A DNA stretch of 64,000 bases from Burkholderiales bacterium (GCA_029977705.1 JAPOKJ010000003.1:62001-126000); one strand, 5' to 3'. Positions 7,352 through 16,336 are shown, counted from the first letter of the stretch. Made by a program: numbers and translations. Notes: generated from the sequence alone by a model not told the origin.

Positions 7352-8836
7352 ATGGACATTTTTTCGCTTCAATTTCTTTACGCGCTGGGCACGATCATCC
7401 TGATCGACCTGGTGCTTGCCGGCGACAACGCCATCGTCATCGCGCTGGCAGCGCGAAAGCTGCCGGTGGACCAGCAGAAAAGAGCCATCCTTTGGGGCAC
7501 GGCCGGCGCCATCGTCGTTCGGGCCCTGATGACGGTCGCAGTGGTCGGCCTGCTCAAGATCCCGGGCCTGCAGCTGGCGGGTGGCGCCCTGCTGCTGTGG
7601 ATCGCGGTCAAGCTGCTCAAGCCCAATGACAAGAACCTGGAGGACGGCCATGGCAAGGCCGCCGACAACTTCTGGGGGGCGATGAAGACCATCGTCATCG
7701 CCGACGCGGTCATGGGACTGGACAACGTCCTGGCCGTGGCGGGCGCCTCGCATGGCAGCTTCCTGCTGGTCGTCCTCGGTCTTCTGATCAGCATCCCGAT
7801 CGTGGTCTGGGGCAGCACGCTGATTCTCAAGTGGGTCGAGCGCTTCCCGATCATCGTGTATCTGGGTGCTGGCGTACTGGCCTTCACCGCAGCCAAGATG
7901 ATGCTCGGCGAGCCCCTGGTCCAGCCCTGGCTGGCCGACTTCAAGGCCCTGACCTGGCCCTTGATCGGCGCGATCGTTGCCGCGACCCTGGCCGTGGGCC
8001 ACTGGCTCTCGCGCAGCGCCTCTGGCGATGCCGGACAAGCAGGAGAGGCACGCGCCCAAGGGTCGCAGGACCTGCCAGCCCTCGACCCGAGCGGTGTCGC
8101 TCCGATCGCTGCCCGCAGCCACATGCCCACCGCACTGCTCAGTTCGCCCGACGAGATCGTCGCGGTCTCGGCGGCAAGCAGTGCAGCGGCAGCAGCCTCG
8201 CTCAGCGCAATGATGTCCTCGATGTCCGGCCAACAACCGGTGCTCGATGTCAGCCCCGTCCTCTCAAACCCTTCAGTTTCAACCCCCTTGGTCAAGGAGA
8301 CCTCCGTCATGGAACACTCAATCGACAGTCAAGCCCGTCCTGCCGTTCTCATCCCGGTTGATGACACGCCCCAATCGCTGGCGGCGGTACGCAGCCTGAT
8401 CACCAGCGGGGCTGGACGCAACACCCAGGTCCATCTGCTGCACGTGACACCGCGTCTGTCCAGGCACATCACGCGCTTTCTGCCCAAGGGGGCCCGCGCC
8501 CGCTTCGTCGCGGAACGCGCCATTGCCTCGATCGAACCTGCCGCCAAGCTGCTCGAGACCGCCGGGATCCCCTTCGGTGCCGAGGTCAAGACCTCGGATT
8601 CGGTGGTAGGCACCATTCTGGCCACCGCAAAACAGCGCGACTGCAGCCGCATCCTGATCGGCAGCCGCCGCAGCTCGGCGCTGAGCCGGCTGCTGAGCCA
8701 CTCGGTCAGCGCCCGTCTGCTCAGCCGCTCACCGGTGCCGGTGGAGATCGTCATCGACGGGCAAGCCTCGTTTTTCTCGCGCTGGGTCCTGCCCGCTGGC
8801 GCCAGTGCGGCCCTGATCGCCCTGATCGCCGACTGA
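7352..8836 (+). CDS. TerC/Alx-family membrane protein fused to a universal stress protein domain
   Basis: A 494-residue fusion. Residues 1-225 are a TerC domain with seven or so helices and the acidic membrane motifs DLVLAGDNAIVIALAAR and DAVMGLDNVLAVAGASHGS, which bind metal in the Alx/MeeF (YkoY) branch. About 90 Ala/Ser-rich, probably disordered residues follow. Residues 328-465 are a UspA fold (VLIPVDDTPQSLAAVRSLI ... GSRRSSALSRLLSHSV), and the end is hydrophobic. The riboswitch upstream points to Mn2+ homeostasis. An in-frame ATG at 8309 (residue 320) has its own AAGGAGA 8 bases before it, so a free 175-residue Usp protein may also be made. The stop overlaps the next gene's first ATG (TGATG). 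Confidence 0.88.
   Translation: MDIFSLQFLYALGTIILIDLVLAGDNAIVIALAARKLPVDQQKRAILWGTAGAIVVRALMTVAVVGLLKIPGLQLAGGALLLWIAVKLLKPNDKNLEDGHGKAADNFWGAMKTIVIADAVMGLDNVLAVAGASHGSFLLVVLGLLISIPIVVWGSTLILKWVERFPIIVYLGAGVLAFTAAKMMLGEPLVQPWLADFKALTWPLIGAIVAATLAVGHWLSRSASGDAGQAGEARAQGSQDLPALDPSGVAPIAARSHMPTALLSSPDEIVAVSAASSAAAAASLSAMMSSMSGQQPVLDVSPVLSNPSVSTPLVKETSVMEHSIDSQARPAVLIPVDDTPQSLAAVRSLITSGAGRNTQVHLLHVTPRLSRHITRFLPKGARARFVAERAIASIEPAAKLLETAGIPFGAEVKTSDSVVGTILATAKQRDCSRILIGSRRSSALSRLLSHSVSARLLSRSPVPVEIVIDGQASFFSRWVLPAGASAALIALIAD
8294..8311 (+). promoter_or_regulatory. internal ribosome-binding site and start of the Usp domain
   Basis: AAGGAGA (8294-8300), an 8-base spacer and ATG (8309-8311) lie in frame inside the TerC-Usp gene, exactly at the boundary between the disordered linker and the Usp domain. 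The site is better than that at the gene's own start, where only GAGA precedes the ATG at 7352. It could be an active second start or a relic of two formerly separate genes. Confidence 0.55.
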
Positions 8837-10170
8837 TGACACCAGCGGACATCATGGCTCGAACAGATGCAGGCCTGCCTGGCGCCGTCCTGGCGCAGAT
8901 CATGAAGGTCATGACCTTCCTGATGCTGCTGACCCTGCTGCTGCGGGCCTTGCCCGCGGCGGCCAACGGGAGCCTTTCCCCGGCGGACATGGCGAGCAGC
9001 CCCGAGGCCTATGGCGTCGAGGATCTGATCGAACTGGCGCGCCGCGACGGACTCGGCCTGAAGGCCGCCCGCGCCCAGGTCGATGCGGCTTCCGCAGCGG
9101 TGATCACTGCGGTGACCCGCCCCAACCCGGAACTGGACTGGAGCGCGGGCCCCTCGCGCGCGCGTCCTGGCGGCACCGGGACCGGAGCCAGCCTGAGCCT
9201 GACGCAAAGGATCGAGAGTACCGCGCTGCGCAGCACGCGCCTCGATGTCGCACGTCTGGGGGAACAAGGTGCCCAGTTGCAGGTGCAGGTGGTCGAGAAC
9301 AACCTGAGCGCCCTCATCAAGGCACGTTATTTTGAGGTCCTCAAGCGTGAAGAGGAACTGATCGCCGCACAAGAGGAATTGCAACTGACCGAGCAGATTC
9401 GGGAGCGGGTGAATGTGCGCTTCAGGAGCGGCGAGGGGGCGCGCTTCGACCTGTTGCGGGCCGAGGCCGAGGTTGCCCTGGCCGACAAGGAAGTGGCCCG
9501 GATACGGAGCCGTCTAACCGAGGCGCGCACGCTGCTGCGACAAGCGGTTGGCGCGACCCTGCCCGACAACTTCCGGCTGCGCAATACCGACTCACGCCTG
9601 CTCAGCGAGCAGGACTTTCCCGCCTTGATGGCCCGCGCCCTGGGCAATAATCCCGAGGTTCAGCGCAGCACGCTGGACATCGCCCGGGCCGACAAGCGGG
9701 TGCAATTCGAGCAGGCCTCGGTCATGCCGGGTCTTGCCCTGCGCATGAGCCACGACCGGGAAACCGATGTGAGCAGCACACGGCTCGGCGTCACGCTCTC
9801 CCTGCCTTTGCTGGACAAGCGCAGCGGCCCGATCGCAGAGGCACGTGCCCAGGCCGCACGCAGTCGCCATGAGGGTGAACTGCTGCGATTTGACATCGAA
9901 CAGACGCTGAACGCAGCCTGGCAGCAGTACCAGGCCAGCCTGAGGGCCGTCGAGACCATCGAGACCGGCTTGCTGCAGCGCTCGCGCCAGGTGGTGACGA
10001 TCGCGGAAGCGGCTTACCGGCTGGGCGAGCGGGGCATCCTCGAGTACCTGGACGCCCGTCGCCAGTTTCGCGCCCTGCGCGCGGACCTGATCCAGGCGCG
10101 CTTTGAATTGCAACTGGCGGTGACCGAGCTTGAACGCCTGGCCGCCGCGCCCCTGCGCAAAACACCCTGA
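8836..10170 (+). CDS. outer-membrane factor of an RND metal efflux system (CzcC/TolC type)
   Basis: About 444 residues, or 422 if it starts at the ATG at 8902, which begins an ordinary signal peptide (MKVMTFLMLLTLLLRALPAAA). It has the two tandem OEP/TolC repeats with long coiled-coil helices (EELQLTEQIRERVNVRFRSG; SRQVVTIAEAAYRLGERG). It would form the trimeric channel that carries metal across the outer membrane. The first ATG overlaps the TerC-Usp stop (TGATG); none of the three in-frame ATGs (8836, 8854, 8902) has a clear ribosome site, so translation may depend on coupling. It lies 5 bases upstream of the adaptor gene, clearly the same transcript. Confidence 0.87.
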   Translation: MTPADIMARTDAGLPGAVLAQIMKVMTFLMLLTLLLRALPAAANGSLSPADMASSPEAYGVEDLIELARRDGLGLKAARAQVDAASAAVITAVTRPNPELDWSAGPSRARPGGTGTGASLSLTQRIESTALRSTRLDVARLGEQGAQLQVQVVENNLSALIKARYFEVLKREEELIAAQEELQLTEQIRERVNVRFRSGEGARFDLLRAEAEVALADKEVARIRSRLTEARTLLRQAVGATLPDNFRLRNTDSRLLSEQDFPALMARALGNNPEVQRSTLDIARADKRVQFEQASVMPGLALRMSHDRETDVSSTRLGVTLSLPLLDKRSGPIAEARAQAARSRHEGELLRFDIEQTLNAAWQQYQASLRAVETIETGLLQRSRQVVTIAEAAYRLGERGILEYLDARRQFRALRADLIQARFELQLAVTELERLAAAPLRKTP

Positions 10171-10175
10171 ACATC

Positions 10176-11525
10176 ATGAAAAAACAACTCCAAGCATCCC
10201 CACGGCCCGGGGAAGGTTCGCAGAACCTTCCGGGCCCGCGAGGGATTTTCCGGACCTTCCCTGGCGTTCGGGGGCGCACCTCCACAGCAGCCGGGCATGG
10301 TTGGCCGGGCCGCGCAGGCTTGCTGCTGATCGGTCTGATGACCCTTGCCGGTTGTGAAAAATCCGGGAACGCCCCAGCCGACTCGACAGCGCCGGCCGGC
10401 AGCGCCAGCATCGCCACACAACCCGGAGATCCGCTGAGTATCTCGGTGGGGCCTGAACTGGCCGGCATGATCAAGGTGGTGGCCTTGCAACAGGCCGAAG
10501 TCAACGAGCAGTTGCGCATTGCCGGGCGGCTCGAGCTCAATGGCTACAAGACCTCGCGCATCGGCGCGCCGGTGACCGGCCGCATCACCGAGGTGCGCGC
10601 CCTGATCGGACAGGAGGTCCGCCAGGGGGACACCCTGGCAGAGATCAACAGTCAGGAACTGACGGCAGCCCAGTTGGCCTTTCTGAAGGCGCACTCGGCC
10701 GAGCAGCTGGCCCAGCGCGCGGTCGAGCGGGCCGACCTGCTGCTGGCCTCCGATGTCATCGGCTCGGCCGAGGTCCAGCGACGCCAGAATGAGCTGACCG
10801 TTGCGCGCGCGGAAAAGCGAGCCTCGGCCGACCAGTTGCGGGTGCTGGGCATATCGTCTCGCGCGGTCGAGCAACTCGAGACCACCGGACGCTTGATCGC
10901 CGCGGCGCCGATCACCGCCAGCCAAAGCGGAACCATCATCGAACGCAAGATCGCCAATGGCCAGGTGGTCCAGCCCTCGGATGCCTTGTTCGTCATCTCG
11001 GACCTGCGCTCGGTCTGGGCCACAGCCGAAGTGCCCGAGCAGGAAGCCCTGCAGGTGCGCCGAGGCCAGAAAGTGGCCCTCGAAATTCCTGCGCTGGGCA
11101 ACGCGCGACTGACCGGCAACATCGTGGTCGTGGCCGACGTGGTCAACCCGGAAACCCGGACCGTCCGTATCGGCGTCGACCTGGACAACCCCGACAAGAT
11201 GCTCAAGCCCCAGATGCTCATCACGATGCTCATCGATGGTCGAAGCAGTGCCCGGACCGTGGTGCCGGCCTCAGCCGTGATCCGGGACAATGACCAGGAT
11301 CATCTGTTCGTCGAGACAGCCCCGTCCCGTTACACCCTGCGCCGAGTCCGCCTTGGCGTCGAAAAGGACGGTGTCCGGCCGGTGCTGGAGGCCTTGCCCG
11401 CTGGCACGCGCATTGTCAGTGAGGGCAGCTTTCACCTGAACAACGAGCGCCAGAAACGCAACATCGAGACGGGCGGCAAGGTGCCACCCGCAGACAAGGC
11501 ATCCGGTGCCAAGGGGTCATCATGA
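10176..11525 (+). CDS. RND periplasmic adaptor lipoprotein (CzcB/CusB type)
   Basis: A membrane-fusion protein of 449 residues: lipobox LMTLAGC with the lipid-bearing Cys60, barrel-sandwich halves around ITEVRALIGQEVRQGDTL and ITASQSGTIIERKIANGQVV, a helical hairpin between them, then beta-barrel and membrane-proximal domains. It links the inner-membrane pump to the outer-membrane channel. It is odd in that 46 residues precede the hydrophobic signal core, where lipoproteins normally have 5-15. Residues 12-29 of this extension are encoded by a copy of the dispersed inverted repeat. Its ATGA stop-start overlaps the pump gene by 4 bases. Confidence 0.88.
   Translation: MKKQLQASPRPGEGSQNLPGPRGIFRTFPGVRGRTSTAAGHGWPGRAGLLLIGLMTLAGCEKSGNAPADSTAPAGSASIATQPGDPLSISVGPELAGMIKVVALQQAEVNEQLRIAGRLELNGYKTSRIGAPVTGRITEVRALIGQEVRQGDTLAEINSQELTAAQLAFLKAHSAEQLAQRAVERADLLLASDVIGSAEVQRRQNELTVARAEKRASADQLRVLGISSRAVEQLETTGRLIAAAPITASQSGTIIERKIANGQVVQPSDALFVISDLRSVWATAEVPEQEALQVRRGQKVALEIPALGNARLTGNIVVVADVVNPETRTVRIGVDLDNPDKMLKPQMLITMLIDGRSSARTVVPASAVIRDNDQDHLFVETAPSRYTLRRVRLGVEKDGVRPVLEALPAGTRIVSEGSFHLNNERQKRNIETGGKVPPADKASGAKGSS
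10210..10261. repeat. dispersed inverted repeat, copy B, inside a coding region
   Basis: The left arm (10210-10228) begins GGGAAGGTTCGCAGAACCT and the right arm (10241-10261) ends CCGGACCTTCCC. Together they form a diverged copy of the repeat also found at 304-356 and 33007-33052. Here it lies in frame in the start of the adaptor gene and encodes residues 12-29, without breaking the reading frame. Confidence 0.7.
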
Positions 11526-14500
11526 TCGAGGCCCTGATCCGCTGGTCGCTGACGCAAAGGATCGTCGTGGCGGTGCTCGCCGCCGCCCTGTGCATCGCCG
11601 GAGCCTTTGCCGTTCGCAAGCTGTCGGTCGATGCCTTCCCGGACGTCACCAACGTTCAGGTTCAGGTGGCCACCGAGGCCCCCGGCCGTCCTCCGACCGA
11701 GGTCGAGCGCTTCATCACCGTCCCGATCGAGATGGCGATGACCGGCCTGCCGGGCCTGACCGAGATGCGTTCGCTCAATCGCAATGGCATCTCGGTGATC
11801 ACCCTGGTCTTCACCGAGAGCACCAACGTCTACTTCGCCCGGCAACTCGTGCTCGAGCGTCTGATCGAGGTCACGGGCAACATGCCCCCGGGCATCACCC
11901 CGGTGCTGGGCCCGGTCTCGACCGGGCTGGGGGAAATCTACCAATACACCCTGGAACATCCCTCCGACCGCCTGCCCGATGGACGCCTGCGCACCCTGAC
12001 GCCCAACGAGCTGATGGAGCGGCGCACGGTCCAGGACTGGGTGCTGCGCCCCATGCTGCGCAGCATCCCGGGCGTGGCGGAAATCAACTCGCAGGGCGGC
12101 TTTGTCAAGCAGTATCAGGTCCTCGTCAATCCCGACCGCCTGCGCTACTTCGGCCTGGGCATCAAGGAGGTGCATGGGGCCATCGCGCGCAACAATGCCA
12201 ACAGCTCGGGCGGCGTGCTGCCGCATTACGCCGAGCAGTATCTGATCCGCGGCACCGGCTTGATCAGCTCGGCCGATGACTTGAGAAACATCATGCTCAA
12301 GGAGGTCAATGCCACGCCGGTCTATCTGCGCGATGTCGCAGATGTGCAGATCGGCTCCGAGGTCCGGCAGGGCGCGATCATCAAGAATGGCGACACCGAA
12401 GCGGTGGCCGGCATCGTCCAGATGCTGCGCGGGGGCAATGCCCGTGAGGTGGTGACGCGCATCAAGGCCAAGGTCGACGAGATCAACAAGAAGAACCTGT
12501 TGCCCGGCGGACTTCAGGTGGTGGCCTTCTACGACCGCAGCGACCTGGTCAACTCGGCCCTCTCGACGGTGGCCAAGGTCCTGCTCGAGGGTGTGGTGCT
12601 GGTGATCATCATCCTGTTCGTCTTTCTCGGCGACGTGCGCTCCAGCCTGATCGTGGTGGCCACCCTGATCCTGACGCCCTTGCTCACCTTCATGGTGATG
12701 AACCGGCTGGGGCTGTCAGCCAACCTGATGTCCCTGGGCGGTTTGGCGATCGCGATCGGCCTGATGGTCGACGGTGCCGTCGTGGTGGTGGAAAACGCCT
12801 TCGCCCGGTTGGGAGCACAACAGCCGGGAGGTCCATCCCGCAACGAACTGATCCTGGCGGCGGCAAGGGAGGTCGGCAAGCCGGTGCTGTATGGCGTCGG
12901 CATCATCATCCTGGTGTTCCTGCCCCTGCTGTCGCTCACCGGCATGGAGGGCAAGATGTTCGGTCCGCTGGCCCTGACGATTGCCATCGCGCTGACGATT
13001 TCACTGCTCCTGTCCTTCACCCTCTCGCCAGTGCTGTGCGCCTTCATCCTCAAGGGTGGCGCCGAGCACGACACCTGGCTTCTGGCGCGTATCAAGCGGC
13101 CCTATCTGGCCGCGCTGGACTGGAGCCTGGGCAACGGGCGCAAGGTGGTGGCGGGCGCCGTGCTCGCCCTGCTCGCCAGCCTGGCCCTGGTGCCGATGCT
13201 GGGTACCGCCTTCATCCCGACCATGAAGGAGGGTTCGATCACGCCGGTGATCGTTCGGGTACCCAAGATCTCGCTCGAGGAATCGATCCGCATGGAGAGC
13301 ACGGCGATGAAGGCGATCGCGCAGATTCCAGGCGTGCAGATGGTGGTCTCTCGGCTGGGACGGGGCGAATCTGCGACCGATCCGGGGCAACCGCACGAGT
13401 CGGATCCGATCGTGACCCTCAAGCCTCGCAAGGACTGGCCCAAGGGCTGGACGCAGGATGACTTCGAGGCGGCCATCCGCGACAAGCTCAAGGGCCTGCC
13501 CGGCGTCGAGATCTCGATCAGCCAGCCGATTGCCGCGCGCGTCGACGAGATGGTCTCGGGAGTGCGCTCGCAGGTGGCCATCAAGCTGTTCGGCGAGGAT
13601 CTGGCCATCCTGCGTGACAAGGGCGATGCCATCGCCAAGGTGCTCTCCGGCATCAAGGGCGCCACCGACCTGCGTGTCGAACGCGTCTCCGGGCAGGACT
13701 ACCTGGGGATCGAGATCGATCGAACCGCCATCGCGCGCCTGGGCCTGAACGTGGAGGACGTCAATGACCTGATTGAAATCGCCATCAAGGGGCGCGATGC
13801 CACCATCATCTACGAGGGCGAGCGACGCTACGCCGCCACGGTCCGCTTCCCTGCGGGCTATCGCAACAACATCGATGCTATCGCTGACATCCCGCTACGT
13901 TCTCCCTCGGGGGCTCAGGTCACGCTCAAGGACGTGGCCCGCATCAAGCTGGCCGATGGCCCGGCCCAGATCAGCCGCGAGAGTGGCAAGCGCCGCCTGG
14001 TGATCGGCGCCAATGTGCAGGGCCGCGACCTGGGCGGCTTCGTTGCCGAGGCGCAGGCCCGCATCGCGGCCGAGGTCCCCCTGCCCGCAGGCTATGAGCT
14101 GTCCTGGGGCGGGCAGTTCGAGAACATGCAGCGGGCCATGGACCGCCTGATGGTGATCGTTCCCCTCACCGTGGCCGCGATCTTCTTCCTGCTGTTCGTG
14201 CTGTTCAACTCGGCGCGGTTTGCGACCCTGATCATCACCGTGCTGCCGCTGGCCTCGATCGGGGGCATTGCCGGGTTGTGGCTGAGCGGCGAATATCTCT
14301 CGGTCCCGGCGGCGGTCGGCTTCATCAACCTGTGGGGCATTGCCGTGCTCAACGGGGTGGTGCTGGTCAGCTACATCCGCCAGCAGCGTGAAGCAGGCAT
14401 GCCCTCGCTCGAGGCCATCCGCGATGGCTGCGTGCATCGCTTCCGCCCGGTGATGATGACCGCATCGGTCGCCCTGCTGGCGCTGATTCCGATGCTGTTC

Positions 14501-14641
14501 TCGACCGGTCCGGGATCGGAGGTCACGCGACCACTGGCCGTGGTGGTGATCGGCGGATTGCTGTCCTCGACGGCCCTGACCCTGATCCTGCTGCCGGTGC
14601 TTTATCGATGGTTCGAGCCTCGGCAGGCAGGGACTTGCTGA
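11522..14641 (+). CDS. heavy-metal RND efflux pump (CzcA/CusA family, HME-RND)
   Basis: A 1039-residue proton-driven trimeric pump. The N-terminus LIRWSLTQRIVVAVLAAAL, the large periplasmic loops and twelve helices follow the HME-RND plan. Helix 4 reads IAIGLMVDGAVVVVENAF: the Asp and Glu used for proton transfer in CzcA (its Asp408 and Glu415) are present, but the first Asp of CzcA (Asp402) is Ala here, as in CusA, while DGA follows CzcA. The metal therefore cannot be assigned by motif. It is the last gene of the riboswitch-led operon, overlapping the adaptor by 4 bases. It converges on ggt with a 66-bp gap in which no terminator is evident. Confidence 0.92.
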   Translation: MIEALIRWSLTQRIVVAVLAAALCIAGAFAVRKLSVDAFPDVTNVQVQVATEAPGRPPTEVERFITVPIEMAMTGLPGLTEMRSLNRNGISVITLVFTESTNVYFARQLVLERLIEVTGNMPPGITPVLGPVSTGLGEIYQYTLEHPSDRLPDGRLRTLTPNELMERRTVQDWVLRPMLRSIPGVAEINSQGGFVKQYQVLVNPDRLRYFGLGIKEVHGAIARNNANSSGGVLPHYAEQYLIRGTGLISSADDLRNIMLKEVNATPVYLRDVADVQIGSEVRQGAIIKNGDTEAVAGIVQMLRGGNAREVVTRIKAKVDEINKKNLLPGGLQVVAFYDRSDLVNSALSTVAKVLLEGVVLVIIILFVFLGDVRSSLIVVATLILTPLLTFMVMNRLGLSANLMSLGGLAIAIGLMVDGAVVVVENAFARLGAQQPGGPSRNELILAAAREVGKPVLYGVGIIILVFLPLLSLTGMEGKMFGPLALTIAIALTISLLLSFTLSPVLCAFILKGGAEHDTWLLARIKRPYLAALDWSLGNGRKVVAGAVLALLASLALVPMLGTAFIPTMKEGSITPVIVRVPKISLEESIRMESTAMKAIAQIPGVQMVVSRLGRGESATDPGQPHESDPIVTLKPRKDWPKGWTQDDFEAAIRDKLKGLPGVEISISQPIAARVDEMVSGVRSQVAIKLFGEDLAILRDKGDAIAKVLSGIKGATDLRVERVSGQDYLGIEIDRTAIARLGLNVEDVNDLIEIAIKGRDATIIYEGERRYAATVRFPAGYRNNIDAIADIPLRSPSGAQVTLKDVARIKLADGPAQISRESGKRRLVIGANVQGRDLGGFVAEAQARIAAEVPLPAGYELSWGGQFENMQRAMDRLMVIVPLTVAAIFFLLFVLFNSARFATLIITVLPLASIGGIAGLWLSGEYLSVPAAVGFINLWGIAVLNGVVLVSYIRQQREAGMPSLEAIRDGCVHRFRPVMMTASVALLALIPMLFSTGPGSEVTRPLAVVVIGGLLSSTALTLILLPVLYRWFEPRQAGTC

Positions 14642-14707
14642 CCGGCGGATGTCCAGCCGCTCCGGGAGAGGGACGATGCGGGGCGGCGGCCATGCTTGCA
14701 GCGTCGT

Positions 14708-16309
14708 TCAGAAGGCCACCACCGCGCCATTGGAGCGCGGATCAAAGCCCCCCTCGAGCACGCCATTGGCATGGCGCACGAGCATGCCGGCATGCCCGAC
14801 GGCATCGTCCCAGGGGCCCAGCATTTCGACCTCATGGCCCATGGACTGCAAGGTCTGCACGGTGGCCGCGGGAAAGCGTGCTTCCAGCTTGAGTGTGTCG
14901 GAAGCATTGCCCCAGGTGCGGCCCAGCAGCCAGCGTGGCCGCTCGATGGCCTGCTGCGGATCATCGCCGAACAAGGTGTTGCGGGTGTAGATGGTGGCCT
15001 GGGTCTGCGGCTGGCCATCACCGCCCATGGTGCCGTAGACCATGCTGCGGCCATCATCACACTGCGCCATCGCCGGATTGAGCGTGTGGAAGGGCTTCTT
15101 GCCGGGCTCAAGGGTGTTCACATGGCCGGCATCGAGCGAGAAACTGCATCCGCGGTTCTGCCAGTTGACGCCACTGCCAGGCAGCACGACCCCGGAGCCG
15201 TACTCGTGATAGATGCTCTGGATGAAGGATACCGCCAGCCCATTGCGATCGATCACACCCATCCAGATCGTGTCGCCCGGATCGCTGCGCCGGCCCCAGG
15301 GCGCTGCCCGGTCCGCTTGGAAGCGGGCGGCCAGTGCATCGATATGGGCCGGATCGAGCAGGTCGGCGGCCGTCACCTTCATGAAGGCCGGATCCGTGAG
15401 GTGGGCATCGCGCACCGCGAAGGCAAGCTTGGTGGCCTCGACCTGGGCATGTACGAAGGCCGGCCCCTCGGGATCCTGTCCACTGGCCTTGATGCGGTCC
15501 ATGATCGCCAGGATCAGCAGCGAGACCAGCCCCTGCGTCGGCGGGATCATGTTGTGCAGGCGGGCACCGGTGCAGCGCAGGCTGAGCGGATCGACCAGGC
15601 GGGCCTGATGGGCCTGCAGGTCGGACAGTCGCAGGGGACTGCCCACGGCTTCCAGTTCAGCGGCCATCTGACGCGCCAGCGCCCCGCGATAGAAGCTGTC
15701 GGTGCCGCGGCGCGCGATCTGGCTGAGGGTGTCGGCCAGGCGTGGCTGACGCAGCCACTGCCCTGCCTGCGGCACCTGGCCAGCGCTCAGGAAGGTGTCG
15801 GCAAAGCCGGGACGGTCCTTCAGGTCGGCCAGCTTGGTCTGCGTCAGCTGCGACTGCCCGCGCGTGACCGGCATGCCGTGCCGGGCCAGTTCGATGGCAT
15901 CGTCGAGCAGGCGTGTCAGGGGCAATCGTCCCCCCAGGGCCTGCTGCGACAGGCGCTGGGCAGCACCCCAGCCCGACACCGTACCGGCCACCGTCAGTGC
16001 AGCCAGGCCCCCGCGGGCGGGCAGCGCGCCGCTCACCCCTTGTTGCGCGTACCAATCACGGGTGGCCAGGGCGGCACTGGCGCCACAGGCCTCGATGCCA
16101 CCGGCGCGGTTGTCCGGCCCGTTGATGACCCAGAAGCCATCGCCGCCGATCGAGTTCATGTGGGGATACACCACCGCGATGGTGGCGGCCGCCGCGATCA
16201 TCGCTTCAAGGGCGTTGCCCCCTTCGCGAAGCACCGCGATCGCCGACTCGGCGGCCAGGGCATGGGGTGCCACCGCGATGCCGCGGCGACCGTAGACCGG
16301 CTGGGTCAT
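14708..16309 (-). CDS. ggt: gamma-glutamyltransferase family Ntn-hydrolase
   Basis: A 533-residue protein of the gamma-glutamyltranspeptidase family, made as a precursor that cuts itself before a threonine. The nucleophile is Thr347 in PGDTIWMGVIDRNG. Other family marks are GGDGFWVI near 55, the PPTQG loop, and a SGVNWQNRG-like segment in place of the usual SSNH oxyanion region. It would split gamma-glutamyl bonds, such as those in glutathione, or act on related amides. There is no signal peptide, so it looks cytoplasmic, unlike typical periplasmic GGT; an acylase-like or GGT-like role is possible. A strong AGGAGA lies 6 bases before the ATG. It is 27 bases downstream of chrA on the same strand. 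Confidence 0.87.
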   Translation of the reverse strand: MTQPVYGRRGIAVAPHALAAESAIAVLREGGNALEAMIAAAATIAVVYPHMNSIGGDGFWVINGPDNRAGGIEACGASAALATRDWYAQQGVSGALPARGGLAALTVAGTVSGWGAAQRLSQQALGGRLPLTRLLDDAIELARHGMPVTRGQSQLTQTKLADLKDRPGFADTFLSAGQVPQAGQWLRQPRLADTLSQIARRGTDSFYRGALARQMAAELEAVGSPLRLSDLQAHQARLVDPLSLRCTGARLHNMIPPTQGLVSLLILAIMDRIKASGQDPEGPAFVHAQVEATKLAFAVRDAHLTDPAFMKVTAADLLDPAHIDALAARFQADRAAPWGRRSDPGDTIWMGVIDRNGLAVSFIQSIYHEYGSGVVLPGSGVNWQNRGCSFSLDAGHVNTLEPGKKPFHTLNPAMAQCDDGRSMVYGTMGGDGQPQTQATIYTRNTLFGDDPQQAIERPRWLLGRTWGNASDTLKLEARFPAATVQTLQSMGHEVEMLGPWDDAVGHAGMLVRHANGVLEGGFDPRSNGAVVAF

Positions 16310-16336
16310 GGGAATCTCCTGAAGGACAGGCCCGGA

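Noticed and set aside
7352-8836. TerC and Usp as two separate genes
   Set aside because: There is no stop codon between the domains in this sequence; the internal start is reported as an alternative, not a replacement.
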